A stretch of 64,000 bases of DNA from Litoditis marina (Eukaryota; Nematoda; Chromadorea; Rhabditida; Rhabditidae). The DNA is taken from assembly GCA_964036275.1 (NCBI GenBank), contig OZ038437.1, positions 3,724,501 through 3,788,500 on the forward strand, read 5' to 3'. Position numbers and translations under genes: made by a program. Positions within the stretch are counted from its first letter, which is position 1. Every line of letters begins with the position of its first letter. This document shows, piece by piece, positions 55,801 through 64,000 of this stretch. The notes beneath the pieces are model-generated. The model was given only the letters and a program-made list of their open reading frames with translations, searched no databases and was not told the origin of the DNA.

Positions 55801-58800
55801 AATATGCAGGAATGAATAAATAAATACTCCCAGAAATGTTTGATTTTCAGGTTTCCACCATAGGAATACCCGCAAAAATCAAATGTCAAACTCGAATATA
55901 ACTTCTGATCTACCTCCGGTTTGTTCTCTTCCAAGAAGTCTCTAACTGCCATAGATTCAGGTTCGGAGAATGCGGAAGGACCATGATAAGTCTCATGACA
56001 GGCGTCCGCAGTTGAGCCAGTCGCTGAAAAAATGTGGTTCACGCTGAAAAAAAAACAGTCCCGATAACTGATAGTTGAACCTTGAGCCCAACCAGAAAAA
56101 AACTGCACATTTCAAACTCTGAATCGTACAAGCTGACATAGATGCTACTTTAAGGAACACATGTTTTCTCCTCGATCTAATCGCATTCCCTTTTTCTCCT
56201 CAATTTTATTCCCTCACCTGCCCAGAACCAGTCAAAATTGCGATTGAGGTCGACTCCCGAGCAGCAAACCGTGTGGAAATGTTGTCGCTTGCACTGTGAC
56301 GGGCGACGGTTCTTGCGCCACATACGGTTCTGAATAGAATATAATAGAATAGACTAGATTTATTCAACATGTGACTTTCCACATTTTGAAATGTGGCACT
56401 CCAATTGTTGGATAAAAGAAGGAAAAAATCGATGGAAAGAATGGTATCCCTGTTACGCGCTTGTAGTTATAGATGGATGCAATTAGCAGTGTAGTACGAT
56501 TGAACGGTGATTGTACCTGTTGTTGTAGTGACGTAATTATTATGAAACACTTTCGGGAGTATCTATTTATATTATTGTAGAGAAAAACAAATTATTAGTA
56601 TATAAATGTATTGATGGAAACTTTTTCCGGTCTAAAAATTGTTTGAAATCTTCGTGGTCATACTGTATGAGAGCACATCAAAAAGATGAGGACTATCCCA
56701 AAAGCTCAGCTTCATCAAAATTCAGTTTTCATGATGATACTTCATGTGAACAGATCGAAAAGATGAGGACTATGAGGGGCTTTGAATGTTTAAACGTCAA
56801 TATTTCAATATTTATTCAACACATTCATGTACTCGACACATAGTACAAACACGAACTAATGTATCACATGATGTTCTCTCAACTTCTTGTTCGATGTGCT
56901 TTTTGAGCGAGGGAGAGCCAAGGTTCAGAGCGCAAGGGCACAATGTTAGAATTAACGTGAAGTTGAGGTTAAACGTATAGGTGTTGAATATTTATATAAG
57001 TGTAGGGTACTTGATTGTAGAGAAAAACAGTGAATATACCTTTGTCCTCGAATACTCGTATCCATCTGGATTCATGACTGGCAGAATGTAGAATTCCATG
57101 TGATCCATCAAAGTTTGAATGGACGGATCAGAATCGTAGCCGTGAATCAACTGAAAAGTCAATGATAGATTGAGAAAACTGAGAAAAATCAATATCTGTG
57201 AATTGCTGGTAGACTGTGACCCCATCACGAGCTACAAGTTCGCCTGGTGATTGCTCCCTTGGATGCTTACCGGGTTTGCAGTTCGATTTCACTGAAGTTG
57301 GGTCGAAAAATGACAATCAATTTTGAACATCAAACAAACTACATCCAACAGCATGAACATGAACTACATTGAGTACGTGTGCTAGAAAATCTCGGCACCT
57401 TCATCCCATCCTGCGTCTCTCGCTCTGCCTCACTATTTCTTGTCTCTTACATCCCGGTGGGATGTGAGAGCAGAGAAATAGCGTATGTTCGAGGAGACGC
57501 AGGATGGGAGGATGGTGCCGGGATCTTCTAGCATATGTACTCAGACGTGTACACTTCCAGTGTAACCTATCTCAAGTATGTAGATCAAACTGCATTCAAC
57601 GGTGTGGGAATTAAACTACAAACTACAATGCATAGATGTTCAACCCACCTCATGTATAAAGTACATGGCCGTCGCGGGTGCAATCCATTCTCTAGCATGA
57701 ATTCCGGCGTCGATCCACATCATAACCTTTGACCCCATCGGAGATCGTTTGCCGGTCAACTTGAAACAAAAACTTTGTAAATTTATTGATATTTTGTTGA
57801 ATGTCAAAAAATGAATGTCATATTTCACACTATTACATTTAGCCCCATCGGAGTGGGTTTGCCAGTCAACTCTATAAAGTTTGCTGAAAATATTTTGTAT
57901 AATATGTATACACTGGTTTGATATTCATCTGAAGTACAGATATCAGTTTTCCTGAAATATAAAACATCCAAACCAAGAAAAGCCAAAACTGGGATCTGTG
58001 TCTGGTTTGTAATTTGATCCCTCTGAATCTTCATAATAATTTGAATCTTGTGATATGTACGCAAAAATATCTTTAAATAGAATGTAATTTCTTTACGCGA
58101 ATGTTCATCAAACTTACTTTCATAACTAGCAGAGTACGGTTTTCGTGACTTTCTCCGATGTCGATCAGAGTAATCATGTCGGGCTTCTCTCTCTTTAGAC
58201 GTTTCATTTCACCTGAAAGGCAAATGTATGGTTACGGTGTGCCTAACATCTTCTGTGTAGTTTAACTGTAGAAATCATTTGAAAACTCAATACCGTCACG
58301 AATAAGGTGATGTCACTGGCATAATTTCAGTTATCCTAATAAACCGTCAGAACAAAATGTGGTTTTGTGTGAGTCTGTGTTTTTCTTATTCTGGATCAAG
58401 CAACAAACTGGATATCGGAACTTCGGATAGCTTGATTTGAGAAGGGCTTGCTAAACAAGTGATTTTCACGTGTGAACTACGTGTTTCTCTACCATGAATG
58501 ACTTCTAGAAAAACGTGATCATTTGTGTGACCTCAAAACAAAAGCCTCACATAACCCGTAATATTTATAAATCACGTGTTAAACTCTCGTTCCCTTGCTT
58601 GGATCCCTATCATGAACAGCTCCCTAATTTGAAATAGCATCACGTAACACGCGCTCCAAACTTGATTTTCACGTGATCCCCACTTGTAAATCACGTGTCA
58701 ATCACATGGAAATCACATGTTCCTCTAGCCTACCATGAATATCCTCGAGAGAATTGTATCGATCGTACGAGTAGCCGCCAGCTTCCGGGTGGTAGAAGGC

Positions 58801-61154
58801 GGGGGGAGATTTTTCGTTCGCAATGGCTCTGAGAGGTGAATAATAGATAAAATGGACGAATTGATTTTTGTTTCTTTAAGTTTTTTCCAATAATATAACA
58901 TTTTAATAGTTTAACACGAAAGTCATTTGATCTTGATTCGTGTCATATAGCGACCAAAAAAACACTAGAATAAAAGTACAAACACTGCTGGATGGGGCAA
59001 AGTACACCGCATAGTAATAATCTGAACACGTTTAACGTAACTTTTTACGTTCTTAGCCATTCATAACTCACTGTTCGAGATCGTTGACAGCCACGACGTA
59101 GTTGAGCTGTTTCGAGTCGAGGTCCTTCACGAAGATCGGCGCGTCTGATGGAGCCACGGTCACATCCACGATGCCACCTGAATTTATAATATTATTGAAC
59201 ATAATAAATAATAAATAAATAAAAAGCAGTTAAAATCTCCATTTTGTCAACAAAGACAGCAACCGTCTCAAACAATTTAGCTACGAGAGGTGTTTTATCT
59301 GCCACCGCCACCTGCAGTTATGGTCTATTTACAACTAAGATTGTCAATTTAGTTAGCTTAAACAATTAAACATTTGTGTGAGAGACTATGCGGGTCAGAG
59401 AGACGCAGACTGTCTCAGCAAATAATTGACTACAATGATTTCCCGTGTATGTAGCTTCCTAACAGCAGAAGATACGCGAAAAGTTTCTGAAATAGAAGCA
59501 AGCGGCTGTTGATTATATGCCCCAGACAATGAGTGAAGATCAAGGATGCGCAGATGAGCTGGTCGCGCACTAGCTCATCTGCCCCAGCTCACCAATCCCT
59601 TTAACCTCACGTGAAATTCATATAAGTTTATTATGAGATTCTGCATCAGCTACTCGTGAGCTACCGAAGTTGTAGCACAGTTATCGATGGAATCTGATCG
59701 AAAGTGTGTGAGGTAAAGCTCATGAAGTATCTTATGAGTTTTTTGAGGAATTTTTGAGGCCAGGAGTAAGTGAACAATTACTTCACCATATGAACAAACT
59801 GGTAGTAATCATATCGATGAAACACTGACCAACATGGGTGGGCGGCTGCCAGAAGTCGAGTTCATACGGCGAAGATCCCTCGTAGAGAGCTTTCAGATAC
59901 TCCAAATTATCCTCAGTTTCAGGGCTGATACGGACCAGTTTGAAGCTGAAAGTATACATATTATTCATGACATATACATGTGAGATCTGTATTCTCGAAA
60001 GTTATAAACGGATGTCTTGGCTTCATATTTGCCTTTTCATTATCAGGTATTTCATCACTCGGAACCGGGTTTAATTCGAAATATAAAAACCACATTCATC
60101 TGAGTAAAATACGATACTTCTAATTCACATTCAGATTAGCATCAGCGGAAATTTCCCTTTTTATCGTGAAACACTAAACTTATAATTCATTATTTGTTGA
60201 TGTACATGACATTTGAGATCCATATTCTCGAAAGTGACAATCGGGTGTCTTCCTATATGGCGTCTTGTTTGTCTTTTCATTATCTTGAAGTGGGAGCACG
60301 CGCGCGCGACACGGAACTCTAGCGCCTGAGCAAACAAAAAGAGATATAGGCGGATAGTCCACGCCTTATGAATAAACTTCAAAAAAGATCAACGACACAG
60401 CTAAAACTAGAGAACAGTATAGCTCAAATCTTTCTTGTAGTTTGATGTCGATAGATATAGGCGAAGAGTCCAGGCCTTGTTTTGTAGTTTGATCGCGGGG
60501 CAGTCGCAGGAAAGTGTATTTTCTAGAAGTATTTTTCCTTCAACTCTCAGCGCATTCCTGAGACCAACAACATCTTCCCACAAAAAGAAAGTTAGTCAAA
60601 TGCACAGTCACGTGAAACATTTTAAACACAGCAGAACTCAGCAAACGTGCATTGAGAAAGTGCACGATGTCTCATTAGAATGCTAACACTACGGGACTAT
60701 TCATCTATTCAATTTACTTCTAGTATTGTAGTGTACGATCATCTATGCAAGATAGAGGAAGGTGTAGCTCTGTGAGTCGGGTAACAATATCCGAACATCC
60801 CGAACGTGTCCTGCGTCTCTCGCTTCGCGCACTATTTCGCGGCGAAGTTCGAGAGCAGAGAAATATTCCAGCGATTCCAGCGAAGTTCGAGAGCAGAGAA
60901 ATAGTACATATTTGAGGAGACGCAGGTTGGTTGCTCTTGAATACCACATGATCAAATTATCGTGCACGCTACCGACACAAACATAGTTTACTATAAACTA
61001 ATGAACTGACAAAACATCTCATTTTATTATGCTCTGTTTGTAGTTTGTATGATATTAGTAACGTGACTCACTTTTTAAAATTGTGTGGCTGCTCTTCTCG
61101 TTGGGCGAGTACATGGCAGGAAAGAATTAGGACCACGAATAATAATAACCGCAT
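49816..61154 (-). CDS. Secreted M14 zinc carboxypeptidase with ShK-like domain
   Basis: Sixteen exons: 61072-61154, 59830-59945, 59072-59177, 58734-58828, 58118-58212, 57649-57759, 57040-57150, 56218-56329, 55914-56023, 55471-55563, 54883-54967, 54537-54633, 53841-53965, 52953-53060, 52237-52384 and 49816-49972. They total 583 residues in consistent phase. Order: signal peptide MRLLLFVVLILSCHVLAQ; propeptide to about residue 100; catalytic domain with the zinc motif GIHAREW (His, Glu), PVMNPDGYEYS, DLNRNFD (substrate-carboxylate Arg), the third zinc ligand in FISLHSYSQ, VGTGADMMYEASGGSSDW and the catalytic Glu in YLIELRP. A Pro/Thr-rich mucin-like linker follows, then a six-cysteine ShK-like module at the end (KCVDYGSYC ... 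KLCAKTCNQAC). It should cleave C-terminal residues outside the cell. ShK modules on nematode enzymes are common and act as binding modules; SURO-1 is a possible counterpart, but I cannot confirm it. The acceptor before 53,060 (AAG) is weak. Confidence 0.9.
50053..51110. mobile_element. ~1.06-kb element with ggtatagtt... inverted ends
   Basis: The left end is ggtatagtttcggtcttcct then actgagatttggcatcgtgc. The right end, reverse-complemented, is gggtatagttgatttcattc then ccactgagacccattgacat and cgtgccaa. Inside are two large mirrored segments (about 50,255-50,400 and 50,790-51,050) of aatctcactttcttac-type strings. There is no transposase frame, so it is non-autonomous. It lies in the last intron of the carboxypeptidase gene. 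Confidence 0.8.
51272..51420. repeat. Inverted repeat of ctcatgagat...atctcatgag type
   Basis: Shares ttgctatgctacaaca and agttcacgagtagctcatga with 53,400-53,560. Weaker versions lie at 16,165-16,260 and 59,600-59,760. Both main copies are intronic in the carboxypeptidase gene. Confidence 0.8.
51546..51665. mobile_element. Palindromic MITE of the 15,595 family, copy 3
   Basis: agtaggacgattatgcggac at the left and ccacataatcgtccttcttt at the right, in the last intron of the carboxypeptidase gene. Confidence 0.85.
53099..53265. mobile_element. Palindromic MITE of the 16,001 family
   Basis: tacgttcgccagaggattcc at the left and aaatcttttagcaaacgta at the right around cacatcccgccgggctac. It lies immediately upstream of the Thr-rich linker exon of the carboxypeptidase. 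Confidence 0.85.
54108..54302 (+). repeat. Second copy of the 6,008-6,203 dispersed repeat
   Basis: Near full-length match with the first copy, intronic in the carboxypeptidase gene. It is followed directly by a tatagtgagatagtgag phrase. Confidence 0.8.
57375..57538. mobile_element. Palindromic MITE of the 16,001 family
   Basis: acgtgtgctagaaaatctcg at the left and ccgggatcttctagcatatg at the right, in the intron between the zinc-motif exon and the PVMNPDGYEYS exon. Confidence 0.88.
57828..57882 (-). pseudogene. Duplicate of the 5' end of carboxypeptidase exon 57,649-57,759
   Basis: Reads ELTGKPTPMGLNVIV then stop, against LTGKRSPMGSKVMMW in the exon. It lies 70 bp upstream of the true acceptor and is preceded by TATAGAG. 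Confidence 0.85.
58460..58730. promoter_or_regulatory. Cluster of CACGTG motifs
   Basis: Four exact CACGTG palindromes, each in a (t/a)tcacgtg context, plus several cacgt or acgtg half sites lie in about 240 bp of the intron before exon 58,734. CACGTG is the class of site bound by bHLH factors; function here is inferred only. Confidence 0.4.
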
Positions 61155-61169
61155 AAATGTGTCGAACTG
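61155..61169 (-). promoter_or_regulatory. Probable trans-splice acceptor of the carboxypeptidase gene
   Basis: CTCCTTTTCAG (AG at 61,167-61,168) is followed by 12 bases and the signal-peptide start codon. Confidence 0.6.
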
Positions 61170-61184
61170 AAAAGGAGAACATAC

Positions 61185-61545
61185 ATTTCATGAAGAGAGG
61201 AAAGAAGGGAGGGAAAGAGGAGGATAGAGAGGGAAAGAGAGAGCAAATGTAATTGAGAGAAAGAAACAGAGAGAACGAGAAAGAGAGGAAGAACAACAGA
61301 GACATAATATGAGAAGAAAAGAAGAGCATAGCAAATAAAGCAAATCACAAAAGAAGGATAGCAAAAAAAGAGAAACAGAAAAGAGAAAGAGAAGATAGAT
61401 TGTGAAAACGTCTTTCCCTCTTTCTACCTGCCATTTTATAGCCGAGTTTGCGTGAGAGACTGAGAAAAAAAATAAACAGAGAGAAAGAGAGAGAGAAAAA
61501 TGAGAGAAAGAGAGAAAAGTAAAAAGATAGAGAGAGAGATTGCGT
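61185..61545. repeat. GA-rich microsatellite region upstream of the carboxypeptidase
   Basis: Impure GA/GAAA tracts begin within 40 bp of the 5' UTR acceptor and run about 350 bp. The 162-codon minus-strand frame over it is a composition artefact. Confidence 0.9.
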
Positions 61546-61639
61546 AACCCTCTTTCCCTCTTTCTATCTGTCCTTTTGTAGCTTCGCAGCCGCGTGCTGC
61601 GCTTGTCATCTAATAGCGCAAACAAGGCCGCGAGCCGTG

Positions 61640-62380
61640 TCGAAAAAGTCGAAACACAGAAGAATTTCGAGTACAACTAAAGGGGTTCAAAGAGGAGCTC
61701 ACTTTGTCTCCAGCGATGAAAAACTGGGTTTCACGACTGCGTAGGTTGACAACCACAGATCACATTTGCTTCTAGAAATTGTTCAGTTACTATATCTAAA
61801 CAATTGGTGTGTAAATGGTTTTTTAAACTTGCTTGCTCCTATAACTCCAGGGTTAGTGGTCTAAGTTGAAACACAGAGGACTTAAAAGAGGAGCTCACTT
61901 TGTCTCCAGCTATAAAAAACTGGGTTTCACGACTGCGTAGGTAGACAACCACACTTCATATTTGCTTCTAGAAATTGTCCAGTTACTGTATCTTTACTTT
62001 TTGGTGTGTAAACGGTTTTTCAAACTTCCTTGCTCTTATAACTCCAAGGTTAGTGGTCTAAGTTGAAACACAGAAGAATTTCGAGCACAACTAAAGGGGT
62101 TCGAAGAAGAGCTCACTCTGTTTCCAGTGATGAAAAAGTGGGTTTCACGACTGCGTAGGTAGACAACCACAGACCACATATCACATTTGTGGTAGTTTCT
62201 AGAAAGGTTTGACCTACAACGTCGTGCTATCAAAATTATCATAAAAACTTGGAATATCAAGTGGTTTTCCTCAGTTTCTCACATCTCTGAAGTTAGTAGT
62301 CGAAGTCGAAACACAGAAGAATTTCGAGTACATTCGAAGGGATTGAAAGAGAGTGAAAAAGCGGGTTTCACGACTCGCGA
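61640..62380. repeat. Tandem repeat of ~195-220 bp with a conserved splice-flanked core
   Basis: Three full units and one partial unit share cgaaacacagaagaatttcg, acaactaaaggggttc, gagctcact-tgt-tccag and aaaactgggtttcacgactg (cores near 61,698, 61,893, 62,110 and 62,340). On the minus strand each core reads CTACGCAG, about 38 bases, then GTGAGCTC, i.e. an acceptor and a donor around a tiny open segment. Confidence 0.8.
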
Positions 62381-62749
62381 GATGGAGTTTCTGACGGCTT
62401 TGACGTTCATCTTGGGGAAAGAAAAACTGGGGAAAAACGACAAAGATTTGTTCATGTTCTCTTCCACGTTTTTGTACAAGTTTTCTGGTGTTGTATTACA
62501 AGGTAAAACACAAAAGAATGTTAAGTACAACTAAAAACATCATTTGGTAGCTTAAAACGGCATGAAGATCTGTGAAATTGATTTCAGAGTACATGTTCAA
62601 AAACGACAACACAGGTTTTCTCGATTTTTTTCTGTTGTATTCAAGAAGTGAATTTCTATGAAGGAAAGACTGATCAACTTCAAATTGTATTTTTAAGAAT
62701 TTATCAATTAAAGGATGCAGAGGTGTCACGCTCCAATGCAATACCGTAC

Positions 62750-62828
62750 CTTCGGTTTGGCGCGAACCATCAGATTTGATCTGAATTGCGCGCGAAATTT
62801 CCGCCGAGTTTGAGTCATCATTAGCCAT
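62750..62828 (-). CDS. First coding exon of an unidentified minus-strand gene
   Basis: Starts MANDDSNSAEISRAIQIKSD, continues GSRQTE, and ends at a GTACGG donor in phase 1. Codon use is exon-like (GAT, GAC, TCG, GCG). It lies 292 bp from the divergent gene at 63,121, which suggests a shared promoter region. I could not trace the next exon with certainty. The repeated splice-flanked segments at 61,700-62,380 or a longer open segment near 62,290-62,420 are the nearest candidates. Confidence 0.45.
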
Positions 62829-63120
62829 TTCCGATTTCAGTTGTTAGATCTATTCATTTACATGCAGTGTTGTCTAGATTTTGGCGTCCTTGTTATTCTT
62901 AGTTAAATGATAGGAGATTCCTTATCGAATTAACTCAAAACCAAACCAGAATTCAACCCAAAAACTCCTTTTGATAATTTACCAATTACTTTGATGACCG
63001 ATTCAGGTTACCTGAAATAGCCTGTTGGTTACCTAAAATGAAGAGCTGTTTACATCCTTCATTGTGTGTCTCATTTACCGTAGTTCTTCAGTAAATATGG
63101 TTATTTCAGACAAATTGGTA
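62829..63120. promoter_or_regulatory. Likely bidirectional promoter region
   Basis: About 290 bp separates two divergent start codons. It is AT-rich without an obvious TATA box. A TTATTTCAG acceptor at 63,101-63,109 precedes the plus-strand start by 11 bases. Confidence 0.4.
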
Positions 63121-63694
63121 ATGGATAGTTCGATGGATATGAGTGGCATGGCAGTCGTCTTGGACGAAATCGACTCAGACAGTGAAGTAGACATCGATAT
63201 GGTGGAGGTGAGGGATTCGGAAATGTAACCGGCTAGCAAATGTAACCGATTTGTTAGTAATAAGTGATGGTTTAGTTTCATATCATTATTGTGCGACGTA
63301 TTTCGATAACATTGTCATAATCGCCACCCTCTTCTGGCTCAATTATTTATACTGTAACTGACCTTGGTGCTTCAGGACTGACAAGTAATAACCTTGTCAG
63401 ATATGAGCTGTCATACTATCAAGGGGGTTGATGTACAGCTAAATTGTATAGACACTTCAAGAGTTCTGTTGATTTGCTTCACATTATGATCTTTCGGGGT
63501 TGGTGTCCAAACTAAACACTATACTCTGAATCATGTTTGATGAATATTTTCATTAATATAATTGTATTATTAATTTTTTCCAGGCGGACATCGCCTATCC
63601 GAATCCGATGCTCAACGACTCCATTCCGCTAGCCAAGAAGAGGGCTCAAAAAATGGAGGAAAACACCACTGCGGAGGCTATCAGCGACTTTTCG
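63121..63694 (+). CDS. 5' part of an unidentified acidic protein gene, cut by the window end
   Basis: Exons 63121-63207 and 63584-63694 (GTGAGG donor, TTTTTTCCAG acceptor, then GTTGG donor) give 66 residues: a Met/Ser-rich start, a strongly acidic DEIDSDSEVDIDMVE stretch, then PNPMLNDSIPLAKKRAQKME and an Ala/Glu tail. The phase is 0 at both joins. The short basic run after the acidic one (AKKRAQK) could be a nuclear signal. No domain is recognised. Further exons must lie beyond 64,000, as none is evident between 63,695 and the end. Confidence 0.6.
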
Positions 63695-63699
63695 GTTGG

Positions 63700-64000
63700 T
63701 TTTTGCTGTAAGGTCTGACTATTCGACAAAAATTTGTTTAGATATAGTTTTTAGATATAAACAAAACACGGGAAAATTAAGGATTTTACACCGAAGACAG
63801 ACGAACTTTCTCGTTTTTGCCAAAAAATAGTGCGTTTTTTGGTTTATTTTGACTAATAGGTTTACTGGTGTGCATGCTTGTGTTGTTTGTAGTTTGTTCT
63901 CATTCTATACTATTGTGTACATAGGTGCGATTGCGATGCCACAAACCTCTTACCGGGGGACCCTCAACTTTTTTAGCAGACTGAGCGAAATGGGACCTAC
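63700..64000 (+). other. Intron or unresolved sequence at window end
   Basis: AT-rich, with a gtttgtagtttgttctc half element near 63,885. I see no convincing acceptor-exon pair before the end. Confidence 0.4.

Noticed and set aside
61188..61676. 162-codon minus-strand open frame
   Set aside because: Low-complexity Leu/Ser/Phe text from a GA tract. The carboxypeptidase 5' end explains the adjoining sequence.

Overview
The window is nuclear DNA of a rhabditid nematode, most likely Caenorhabditis or a close relative. Three things point there: intron-rich genes with polypyrimidine-AG acceptors, an AG acceptor a short way upstream of almost every start codon (as in spliced-leader trans-splicing), and a MEX-5/MEX-6-type CCCH protein. 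I rebuilt exons by hand from splice sites and reading-frame phase, so edges may be off by a base or two.

Layout. From 1 to about 21,000 I find no gene. This stretch holds tandem repeats, GA microsatellites, short inverted-repeat elements (MITE-like) and tRNA-derived repeats. From 21,000 to 62,800 six genes lie head-to-tail on the minus strand, listed here left to right: a MEX-5/6-like tandem CCCH zinc-finger RNA-binding protein (21,014-26,733); mitochondrial ATP synthase subunit g (27,695-29,205); an innexin gap-junction protein (30,729-37,864); a GT92/DUF23-family glycosyltransferase with a signal anchor (39,811-46,901); a secreted M14 zinc carboxypeptidase with a Thr/Pro-rich linker and a C-terminal ShK-like domain (49,816-61,154); and the first exon of an unidentified gene (62,750-62,828). 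A divergent plus-strand gene starts at 63,121 and runs off the window. The functions are unrelated (germline polarity, energy, cell coupling, glycosylation, extracellular proteolysis), so this is a gene-dense strand run rather than a pathway cluster.

The most unusual signal is a repeated pattern inside introns. At least nine partial copies of the neighbouring exon, each spanning a splice junction, lie next to the parent exon in four different genes: copies of 3' exon ends with the donor lie in the downstream intron, and copies of 5' exon ends with the acceptor lie in the upstream intron. In the GT92 gene two copies keep an open frame and a donor and differ from the exon by only a few residues. 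Other points of interest are a near-perfect 199-bp inverted repeat, a tandem array carrying six TGACGTCA palindromes, a four-member tRNA-like repeat family ending in CTATAGT, and an in-frame alternative acceptor supplied by a dispersed repeat.
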